From contig CAKSQS010000081.1 of the NCBI GenBank assembly GCA_934486705.1, forward strand, positions 1 to 5,966: a stretch of DNA of 5,966 nt, read 5' to 3'. Below the pieces are notes generated by a model, which had not been told where the DNA came from, did not search any database, and worked only from the letters and a program-made list of their open reading frames with translations. Positions within the stretch are counted from its first letter, which is position 1; each line of letters starts with the position of its first letter. Below are positions 1 through 5,966 of this stretch, one piece after another. The position numbers were made by a program, and so were the translations under genes. The stretch comes from an uncultured Eubacteriales bacterium (GTDB lineage Bacteria > Bacillota > Clostridia > Oscillospirales > Acutalibacteraceae).

Positions 1-724
1 ACATTATCTGCGGCAGCGTTTTATATTGCTCGCTGAAAATTGTTCCTGTGGTTTTAATTGTCCACATACTCTGGAAAGAAAAGAGCATCATTGTCATCCA
101 GGCAGGCTTTAAAATAGGCATTATTATTTTCCAGAACATATATATAACGCCCGCGCCGTCTATTCTTGCAGCCTCCATCAAAGCGTCCGGAACTGATGTA
201 TCCATAAACTGTTTCATAAGAAAGCAGCCCGTAGCTGACGGAATTGCGGGAAGAATATAAACCCAATAGGTATCAATCATGCCCAATTTGCTGAATATAA
301 AATATTGCGGCACCGCCAGCGTTACGGCGTTATACAGCAGCATAAGCTGAACTATCCAAAACAGTGCCTTGCGGCATTTTAAACGCGACTTCGAAAAGGT
401 AAACGCCGCAAGAGACGCCGCTATGATATGTAAAAAGGTTCCCGCCAGCGCAACAAATATGCTGTTGAAAAAATAGCGTGAAACCGGCACCTGAAGCTTG
501 CTTAAAAGCGAAGGCAGCGCCTTGTAATTCGCCACGGTAGGTCGGTTTACAAAGAAACGCGGCGGAAAAATAAGCAATTCTTCAAGCGGCTTAAACGAGG
601 TAATAATGCAATAAATCAGGGGTAAAACAGAGAAAGCGCCCGCTAAAAACAAAATGGTAAAATACATAGCGTTACCCGCCTTGGAGCGCGTGTATTTTCG
701 GTACTGTGAAGTTTTTTTCGCCAT
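1..724 (-). CDS. MalG-type carbohydrate ABC transporter permease (3' end outside window)
   Basis: This is the second membrane subunit of the importer. Translation from ATG at 724 gives MAKKTSQYRK and continues open for 241 residues to the window edge. Family members are usually about 270-300 residues, so only the last membrane helix and tail are missing. Hydrophobic segments lie at about 19-41, 86-109, 121-144, 152-170 and 207-222. The EAA loop is canonical: ALMEAARIDGAG at about 181-192, then IIMPILKP at 200-207, the site that contacts the ATPase. The SFKPLEELLIFPPRF stretch after the first helix is typical of MalG-like proteins. The start is supported by a G-rich ribosome binding site in the 12-base gap after the MalF-type gene, so the two are probably translated together. 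What follows this gene cannot be seen. Confidence 0.93.
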   Translation of the reverse strand, partial: MAKKTSQYRKYTRSKAGNAMYFTILFLAGAFSVLPLIYCIITSFKPLEELLIFPPRFFVNRPTVANYKALPSLLSKLQVPVSRYFFNSIFVALAGTFLHIIAASLAAFTFSKSRLKCRKALFWIVQLMLLYNAVTLAVPQYFIFSKLGMIDTYWVYILPAIPSATGCFLMKQFMDTSVPDALMEAARIDGAGVIYMFWKIIMPILKPAWMTMMLFSFQSMWTIKTTGTIFSEQYKTLPQIM

Positions 725-731
725 TATTCCG

Positions 732-738
732 CCCCCTT
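732..738 (-). promoter_or_regulatory. Ribosome binding site of the MalG-type permease, overlapping the upstream stop codon
   Basis: The minus strand reads TAAGGGGGCGGAATA then ATG at 724. The G-run ends seven bases before the ATG, and its AAG start shares bases with the MalF-type stop codon. This arrangement fits coupled translation of two subunits needed in equal amounts. Confidence 0.65.
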
Positions 739-1657
739 AGCTATCACTTTTGCCTATGAGATTAAGCAGCGCGCCTATTCCGAAGCGGAAAATCAGCACC
801 AGAACAAACAAAAATACCGAAAGCGCAGAAGCATAACCCATTTCGTACAATGTTGTACCCACATCCTTTATGTAGGAGACAAGCGTATCCACCGAGTTAT
901 TAACGCTGGGGTAGCCCGCAAGCGTGGTAATAATATCGCTTACCGAAAAAACCGCCTGAATTTGCATAACCGCACCGAAAAGCAATATGCTTTTCATTGA
1001 GGGCAGCGTTATGTACCAAAGCTCATGCCAGCGGGTTTTAATTCCGTCTATCGCGCCCGCCTCATATAATTCGGTGTTGACATTTTGCAGCCCCGCTATG
1101 TTTGCAAGAAAGGAAACACCCATGCTCATCCACAGCTGAACTATTAAAACCAGCGTCATATTATACTCTGTATTCTGAAACCAGTTTACAGGCTCGTTCA
1201 GTAATCCCAGGCTTATAAGAATATTGTTCATATAGCCGTAGCTATCGCTTGAAAATAAAACCTGCCAAATAAAATATGCGTTTCCCACCAATGCCGGAGC
1301 ATAGAATATAAATGTAAGAACAACCCTTATCTGCGGCGAAAATTCGTTTATCATCCATGCCAGCAAAAAGGCTATTATATAGCTTAGCGGTCCCGCCACA
1401 ATGGAAAATTTAAGGGTATTCCCTACAATTTTCAGGAAAAGGTCATCCTCGGCAAACATTCGGGAATAATTTTCAAGCCCCGCGAAAATCGGCTTTGATA
1501 CCATATCGTAATCAAAAAAGCTTAATACCATTGAGGATAATACCGGCAATATATTGAACAGGAAAAATAAGATGACAAACGGCAGCATTATAATAAAGAA
1601 AGCTGCATTTTCGCCCATATTTATTGTCCTTGCTTTTTTTAAACGCCGGTTTTTCAT
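737..1657 (-). CDS. MalF-type carbohydrate ABC transporter permease
   Basis: This is one of two membrane subunits forming the sugar channel in the cytoplasmic membrane. The preferred start at 1657 gives 306 residues, normal for the family, with GGGGAGG seven bases upstream and a basic N-terminus (KNRRLKKAR) before the first membrane segment. The frame is open further upstream to 1735, but that would overlap the binding-protein gene. A second possible start at 1618 (MGENAAFF) has AAGGA eight bases upstream and would give 293 residues. Hydrophobic segments lie at about 18-48, 82-104, 112-135, 165-190, 222-243 and 272-298, consistent with six membrane helices. The EAA loop, which docks on the ATPase, is at about 199-219 (YEAGAIDG ... 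ITLPSM); it has EAG where EAA is the consensus. No long MalF-type periplasmic loop is present, as is usual in Gram-positive members. The partner permease begins 12 bases after the stop. Confidence 0.93.
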   Translation of the reverse strand: MKNRRLKKARTINMGENAAFFIIMLPFVILFFLFNILPVLSSMVLSFFDYDMVSKPIFAGLENYSRMFAEDDLFLKIVGNTLKFSIVAGPLSYIIAFLLAWMINEFSPQIRVVLTFIFYAPALVGNAYFIWQVLFSSDSYGYMNNILISLGLLNEPVNWFQNTEYNMTLVLIVQLWMSMGVSFLANIAGLQNVNTELYEAGAIDGIKTRWHELWYITLPSMKSILLFGAVMQIQAVFSVSDIITTLAGYPSVNNSVDTLVSYIKDVGTTLYEMGYASALSVFLFVLVLIFRFGIGALLNLIGKSDS

Positions 1658-1664
1658 GCAACTG

Positions 1665-1671
1665 CCTCCCC
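1665..1671 (-). promoter_or_regulatory. Ribosome binding site deciding the MalF-type permease start
   Basis: The minus strand reads GGGGAGG, seven bases before the ATG at 1657. This strong site sits in the gap after the binding-protein stop and supports 1657 over the longer open frame to 1735. Confidence 0.75.
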
Positions 1672-1691
1672 ATAAAAAGCCTGAATTGTAT

Positions 1692-4517
1692 CTATCTGTT
1701 TTCATATTGCCGCCATTTCCGTTCCATTTCGGCATCTGCCTGCTTGCCGTACCTTATCAGCATATCCTTCGGGTTCATATTGTTCTCAACAACATTCCAA
1801 AAGCTTTGGTATACCGAGCGTGAAAGATAATAGCTGCCCGGGTATTCCGGCACCTCTTTCACCTGGCTCCATGCCGATAAAACAGAGCCCAGCATATCGC
1901 TGTCCCATTCCATATTACCGAATGCCTCTACATTGGAAACGGCAACTCGTCCGGTGGGGCCCAATACAGCCTCCACCTCATTTGAAAATGCCAGCTGTGC
2001 GGAAGCCGAGGTCCACCACTTTAAAAATTCCCATGAATTTTCGGGGCTTTTGGTGCTTTTAAGTATTGCGCCGGCTGTTCCGCCCCCGGCAGAGATATGC
2101 GATACCTCGCCGCTCTCATTAACAGTACCGGGAATAGGTGCTACGCCCCACAGCCCCTCAATCTCCGGTGCCGCCGCCTTAAGTGTGGTATACAGCACAT
2201 AGCTGTTTATCCCTATTGGGCAGGTGCCGGTTCTGAAACGGTTGTAAAAATCCATAGTTGTAGGTATTTTCAGCTTACGGTACATATCCGTCCATTCACC
2301 GAAGGTCAGCATAACCTCGTTATCGGTAAGATTGGTTGCCCTTCCGTTTTCGCTGTAAATATTCAAGCCCCGCTGCAATAACAGGCTTGGGAATATATTT
2401 ATTGTGCCTACACCGCCGCTTGTCTGCTCCAGGCTTGTAGCAATGTTATTGGGAATCCAGACCTTTAAATTGCTGCGTGCCAAAAGCTTCGCGGTTTCCT
2501 TAAACTGCTCCCAGGTTTCCGGAACGGATATTCCCAACTGCTCCAGAATATCCTTTCGGTAAAACATAAGGAAAAAGGTTTGCGTATCAGGCAGGGCATA
2601 AAGCCCGTTCTTATACCTGTAGGGTGTATCGGCACCGCTTTGAAAGCGTTTCAGCACCTCGTTCAAATCGTCAAACTGTGTTAAATCGTATAAAACTCCA
2701 CGCATTGCCAAATTTACCGGCTCGGTGCGGGAATGTTGCAATATACAGTCGGGGCCCTTACCCGAAAGCACCGCCTGTATAACCGAGGCATTAACCAGTT
2801 TTATGTTTACAGGTATTCCGGTTTCCTCGGTAAACGAGGTTTGAGTGAGCGAATTTAAAACCTGCGCCTGGTCGCGCCCCCAGTTCACCCAAATCGTAAT
2901 TCCCTGTGTGTCTCCGTCAGCGGAGGAAATGTTGTTATAATCGGTTATAAAGGAATATATAAACTTTTCAACGGAAAACTGCAAATTGCCTAACAGACCG
3001 GTTTTCTCAAAAGCATTTTTTTCATCAGGCGCCGCCAAAACAAGCTTATCAATATCAAGCGGCATATTCCGCAAATCATACAGTACCGCCGCCAGCGAGG
3101 TATACCTGTTATAGTATTCCGATTTATACCTGTGCGCCGTAAATCGGTTATCAAGCATCTGCTCGGTAACGCGCATCATATTTTTAATGACCGATGACTT
3201 TGAGCCGCTTTTCTGTCCTGTAATTCTGACCAGGTCTTCATCTGCGTCTTTAAGCGCCGCGTGTATGGTGTTAAGCCGCTCCTCCATATCCGGAATTTGC
3301 GAAAATAAATCATAATCGCGGTACATATCAACCGTTTCGCCCACAATCATTGTTATATCTATGTATAACGAACCGATTTCGGACAGTGCCGACTGTATTT
3401 TTTCATACACCTCGGACATTTGCCCGGGAACTGCCGTCAAGCCGATTTTATGCTTGCCCGCAGTTAAATAAATGTAAAACGGCTCGCCGTCGTTTTCGGC
3501 AAACGAGCTTTGCCAGTTATCGTCATAACCAAAGCCGATAGCGTTCCCTTCCGCAAAGGGCACCTTGCCGTCAATAGTCAGCTTTCTGTATACCTTGCCG
3601 CCTATAACGGTATTCTGGCGGAAGGAAAAGCCCAGCTTATAGTAGCCTTCCTCAAGCTCGGGTGTTTCCCATATAATTGTTTCACCGGCATTTTTCCAGT
3701 TGCTGCCACCTATATAGTTGACAAGACTTTTTACCGAGCTTCTGGGGGTTATGCCGGCACTCATATTGTCATTTTTTGCCGAAAGCCAATAGCTGTTTTT
3801 AAGGTACGGCTTTTCCCCTTCAATAATTATCGGTTTTCCGCCGTACATTTTCCCGTTGCTCGCCGGAGCCTTATAAAAATCAACCGTTTCCTCAACGCCG
3901 AATTCAATATATTCCAGCTTTATTTTTCCGCTTACGGGAATAAGCTCAACCGTATTGATACCGGCGTTAAGATACACCGTATACTTTGAATCGGTTCTTT
4001 TTGTAACATCCAGCGCGTTGCTGAAGCAATATTCGCCGAACGGCACCTGCTTTGCGGCAAATTCGTTTCCCAGTCCGTCCTTACGGTTTTCCGCCTCGTC
4101 CTTCCAAAAGCGCGGAAAATAAAGCTTTTTCGCTTCGTCAAACGGGTATTTGCCGTTTATTTTAACCCCCGCCTCAATATCGCCTATTCCGTCGTCTGTC
4201 GGTATGTATGATATTCCTACGGTGTATAACGCCGGGGCAGGTACACTTACCGAAAGCGTCACGGGGCTGTCGGTAAGGCTTTTGTTTACCGAAACCGTAA
4301 TTGCCTCCTCAGCGGCATCGGCGCCGGAATATTCTTTGCGGTAATCGGCATAGGAATATTCGGCAGCCGTGCTGCCCTGTACGGCTGCAGCTTTAGCCGC
4401 GTCGGAAACGGAATTATTTGAATTTTCGGCAGATAACGGCACCCCGTATGCAAAAGCACATACCGTAATGAGTAAAAAAGCAATTATATTTTTTATTACC
4501 GCATTATACTTTACCAT
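1692..4517 (-). CDS. Large multi-module extracellular solute-binding protein of a carbohydrate ABC importer
   Basis: This is the probable sugar-capturing subunit of the importer encoded just downstream. Two adjacent ATGs (4520 and 4517) are possible starts; 4517 lies six bases from GAGG and is preferred, giving 941 residues. Residues 2-25 are a signal peptide with a basic start and a hydrophobic core, with likely cleavage after A30 (PLSA/EN). C20 is preceded by ITV, a poor lipobox. Residues about 54-215 and 229-400 look like two diverged beta-sandwich modules (galactose-binding/CBM35-like), both ending in an ETVDxY motif. Residues about 402-528 are mainly helical. From about 538 (ITIWVNWGRD) to the end is a family-1-like binding domain: YALPDTQTFFLMFYRKDILE, then PETWEQF, then the late AGGGTAGAILKSTKSPENSW and WW regions. 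Ordinary members are about 400-550 residues, so the N-terminal extension is large. The family assignment is strong; sugar specificity is unknown. The gene ends 34 bases before the permease gene. Confidence 0.9.
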   Translation of the reverse strand: MVKYNAVIKNIIAFLLITVCAFAYGVPLSAENSNNSVSDAAKAAAVQGSTAAEYSYADYRKEYSGADAAEEAITVSVNKSLTDSPVTLSVSVPAPALYTVGISYIPTDDGIGDIEAGVKINGKYPFDEAKKLYFPRFWKDEAENRKDGLGNEFAAKQVPFGEYCFSNALDVTKRTDSKYTVYLNAGINTVELIPVSGKIKLEYIEFGVEETVDFYKAPASNGKMYGGKPIIIEGEKPYLKNSYWLSAKNDNMSAGITPRSSVKSLVNYIGGSNWKNAGETIIWETPELEEGYYKLGFSFRQNTVIGGKVYRKLTIDGKVPFAEGNAIGFGYDDNWQSSFAENDGEPFYIYLTAGKHKIGLTAVPGQMSEVYEKIQSALSEIGSLYIDITMIVGETVDMYRDYDLFSQIPDMEERLNTIHAALKDADEDLVRITGQKSGSKSSVIKNMMRVTEQMLDNRFTAHRYKSEYYNRYTSLAAVLYDLRNMPLDIDKLVLAAPDEKNAFEKTGLLGNLQFSVEKFIYSFITDYNNISSADGDTQGITIWVNWGRDQAQVLNSLTQTSFTEETGIPVNIKLVNASVIQAVLSGKGPDCILQHSRTEPVNLAMRGVLYDLTQFDDLNEVLKRFQSGADTPYRYKNGLYALPDTQTFFLMFYRKDILEQLGISVPETWEQFKETAKLLARSNLKVWIPNNIATSLEQTSGGVGTINIFPSLLLQRGLNIYSENGRATNLTDNEVMLTFGEWTDMYRKLKIPTTMDFYNRFRTGTCPIGINSYVLYTTLKAAAPEIEGLWGVAPIPGTVNESGEVSHISAGGGTAGAILKSTKSPENSWEFLKWWTSASAQLAFSNEVEAVLGPTGRVAVSNVEAFGNMEWDSDMLGSVLSAWSQVKEVPEYPGSYYLSRSVYQSFWNVVENNMNPKDMLIRYGKQADAEMERKWRQYENR

Positions 4518-4522
4518 CATTT

Positions 4523-4527
4523 ACCTC
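4523..4527 (-). promoter_or_regulatory. Ribosome binding site of the solute-binding protein gene
   Basis: The minus strand reads GAGGT followed by AAATGATGG. GAGG lies three bases from the ATG at 4520 and six bases from the ATG at 4517, so the second ATG has the better spacing. The choice changes the protein by one residue. Confidence 0.6.
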
Positions 4528-4540
4528 AATTCCGGTCTCA

Positions 4541-4570
4541 ATTATATTATCTATCCAATCCATTTAACAA
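4541..4570 (-). promoter_or_regulatory. Possible internal sigma-A-type promoter before the solute-binding protein gene
   Basis: On the minus strand, TTGTTA (4570-4565, four of six matches to the -35 consensus) is followed after 18 bases by an exact TATAAT (4546-4541). Transcription would start near 4534, giving a leader of about 15 bases that still contains the GAGGT site. The -35 lies inside the 3' end of the beta-helix gene. A boost for the binding protein would fit the usual excess of this subunit, but such matches arise by chance in AT-rich gaps. Confidence 0.25.
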
Positions 4571-5966
4571 GCTTGGGGGTCGGGTCAAACGCCGCCACTG
4601 CATTTTCAAACTGCTTTTGGCTGCCCGCATAGGCATAACCCGCCGTTCCGAAGTGCATTACCGGATTTGAATTAAACGCTTTCTGATAAAATGTATTACC
4701 GCTTACCGTTAAGCCCTTGTGCGGCAATGCTCCCGAAGCCCAATCTATAATCTGTGATGAGGAGCAGTCGAAAACGTTATTTTTAATCACAAAATTCCGC
4801 ATATTATCTCCGTAATATTTATTCCATGCGCAAATATGCGAATCGTTTATGCTGTTCGGTCGCTGACTGCCGAAACCATAGCCCGAAAAACGTATAACAT
4901 TAGAGTCAAAGGTTATGTTTTCCATAAGTCCTGTGTCAGCTTCGGTAAAAATCTCTATACCGTATGTGCAGTACTCAATAAGGTTATTTGAAAAGCTTAT
5001 ATCGTGGTATTTACCCGAGCCTGCCTTGGTGCCCTTGTACTGAAATGTAACGCCTGCGTCATACGCCTGGTAAATCCAGTTATTTTCCACCCGTATATTC
5101 CAGCAGGAATCCCAAAACTGAATTGCATTGCCGTAACGCACCACGGTATTCTGCATTGAGCCGCCTATCCAGCCGAACTCGCAGTTTTTAATGGTAATAT
5201 CATAATTATTTTCAAAGCCGTCAATAGCGTGCGCTCCGGTATATCTGAAGCAAAGGTTATCAATCGTGACATCGTGAACTCTGTTGTTCATGGTAAACAG
5301 GAACTGATTTGTCCCTATTTCCATACTGTCGTACAATTTACCCGGGTTGCCCTTATCGGAATAAAAGTACAATACCTTTTCCTCGGTGTTATGGTAAAAA
5401 TCTCCGTTTTGTTTCATCGAAGCCAATCCGGATTTTTTAATACCGTAGCTTTTCCCGCCGTTAAACACAATCAGGCCGGCGTCCTTCTGCGCAAATTCCG
5501 TTTTCCATATATTCTTTTTGGTGCTGGGCTCCCATATAACGCTGTCGGCATAATCCCTGACCGAGCCGTTAATAATCGGCTTGCTGCCCTTGCCGTAAGC
5601 ACCGTATGTAACACCGGTTACCAGCGAAACGGTTGAATTTGCGCGGTAAACGTGATCGCGCTCAAATAAAACCGCGTCGCCCGCTTGTATACGGTATGAG
5701 TTTAAAACCAGCGCGTCCGTTGTTTCCCATGCGTTCTCGGGGGAGGTTCCGTCGTTAAAGTCATCACCGTTAGGCGAAATATAATACGTCGTGCCAGTGT
5801 TGCTGTACTTGGTTACCGAGCTGCATATAGCCTCGCGTAAAATAGCCGCCTTACTGTCATATCCGCCGCTCTGCGTATCATACATTGCGGTGGCAGCGCT
5901 GCCGTTCTTTCCGTAATTACTGTCAATTACCGAAACCGTACCCCTTAAATATGCAGAGGTATCGCC
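4551..5966 (-). CDS. Right-handed parallel beta-helix protein, putative secreted polysaccharide-active enzyme (5' end outside window)
   Basis: The frame is open to the window edge, with 27 codons upstream of the first visible Met (5885), so that Met is probably internal; 471 residues are visible. Visible residues 1-58 match nothing I recognise. Residues 60-80 carry the YYISPNGDD..DGTSPENAW signature common at the start of beta-helix proteins of the DUF1565/PbH1 type. Residues 96-134 (AGDAVLFERDHVYR, then VTYGAYGKGSKPIINGS) are the usual cap region. About seven helix coils follow at roughly 230-250, 254-270, 279-310, 320-340, 348-368, 389-410 and 417-428, each with an (I/V)T(I/F)xNNxx(I/F)-like core such as ITIKNCEF, ITFDSNVI and FVIKNNVF. 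Such folds occur in polysaccharide lyases, glycosidases and epimerases. I cannot assign a catalytic triad, so enzyme activity and substrate are inference. Secretion would need the missing N-terminus. The stop lies 33 bases before the binding-protein gene, which suggests that its product feeds the importer. Confidence 0.85.
   Translation of the reverse strand, partial: GDTSAYLRGTVSVIDSNYGKNGSAATAMYDTQSGGYDSKAAILREAICSSVTKYSNTGTTYYISPNGDDFNDGTSPENAWETTDALVLNSYRIQAGDAVLFERDHVYRANSTVSLVTGVTYGAYGKGSKPIINGSVRDYADSVIWEPSTKKNIWKTEFAQKDAGLIVFNGGKSYGIKKSGLASMKQNGDFYHNTEEKVLYFYSDKGNPGKLYDSMEIGTNQFLFTMNNRVHDVTIDNLCFRYTGAHAIDGFENNYDITIKNCEFGWIGGSMQNTVVRYGNAIQFWDSCWNIRVENNWIYQAYDAGVTFQYKGTKAGSGKYHDISFSNNLIEYCTYGIEIFTEADTGLMENITFDSNVIRFSGYGFGSQRPNSINDSHICAWNKYYGDNMRNFVIKNNVFDCSSSQIIDWASGALPHKGLTVSGNTFYQKAFNSNPVMHFGTAGYAYAGSQKQFENAVAAFDPTPKLVKWIG

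Noticed and set aside
54..266. Short minus-strand open frame of 70 codons
   Set aside because: It is an alternative frame inside the MalG-type permease gene, whose own frame reads cleanly through the EAA loop.
1658..1691. Possible attenuator or RNA-processing hairpin between the binding-protein and permease genes
   Set aside because: No stable inverted repeat followed by a T-run is visible; the gap is explained by the ribosome binding site.
1658..1735. Longer N-terminus for the MalF-type permease, starting at 1735
   Set aside because: It would overlap the end of the binding-protein gene and add a Gly-rich non-family leader, whereas 1657 has a strong ribosome binding site.
3510..3989. Open frame of 159 codons on the plus strand
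   Set aside because: It lies wholly antisense to the well-supported binding-protein gene, has no evident ribosome binding site, and its translation shows no recognisable domain.
5229..5636. Open frame of 135 codons on the plus strand
   Set aside because: It is antisense to the beta-helix coding region, and its translation has no family signature.
1..5966. CRISPR array, mobile element, tRNA, rRNA or riboswitch
   Set aside because: Coding sequence fills nearly all of the window, the gaps are at most 34 bases, and I saw no regularly spaced repeats or transposase-like sequence.

Overview
The window holds one minus-strand gene cluster, transcribed from high to low coordinates, with no plus-strand gene. 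In transcription order it contains: the C-terminal 471 residues of a right-handed parallel beta-helix protein (5966 to 4551, its beginning outside the window); a very large extracellular solute-binding protein of about 941 residues (4517 to 1692); a MalF-type ABC permease (1657 to 737); and a MalG-type ABC permease (from 724, running off the window after 241 residues). The gaps are 33, 34 and 12 bases, the last three genes each have a Shine-Dalgarno sequence, and no terminator-like hairpin separates them. They therefore look like one operon, possibly with an internal promoter before the binding-protein gene.

Together the genes resemble a CUT1-type carbohydrate uptake locus. A putative polysaccharide-active or polysaccharide-binding beta-helix protein would act outside the cell. 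The binding protein would capture the released oligosaccharide and hand it to the two membrane subunits. No ATPase is visible. In Gram-positive bacteria these importers commonly share an unlinked MsmX/UgpC-type ATPase, which would explain the absence, but the operon also continues beyond the left edge. The substrate cannot be read from this sequence.

The organism is probably a bacterium of the Clostridia/Bacillota, perhaps gut- or biomass-associated. The reasons are strong GGAGG-like ribosome binding sites, moderate base composition, a lone binding protein plus two permeases, and the large multi-module binding protein. This is inference from style, not from a marker gene.

The most notable item is the binding protein. 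About 400 residues at its N-terminus appear to be two diverged copies of a beta-sandwich, carbohydrate-binding-like module. A helical linker and a C-terminal family-1-like binding domain follow. The signal peptide lacks a clear lipobox. The beta-helix protein is the second item of interest. I see no CRISPR array, mobile element, tRNA, rRNA or clearly undescribed system here, and no gene-free stretch longer than 40 bases.
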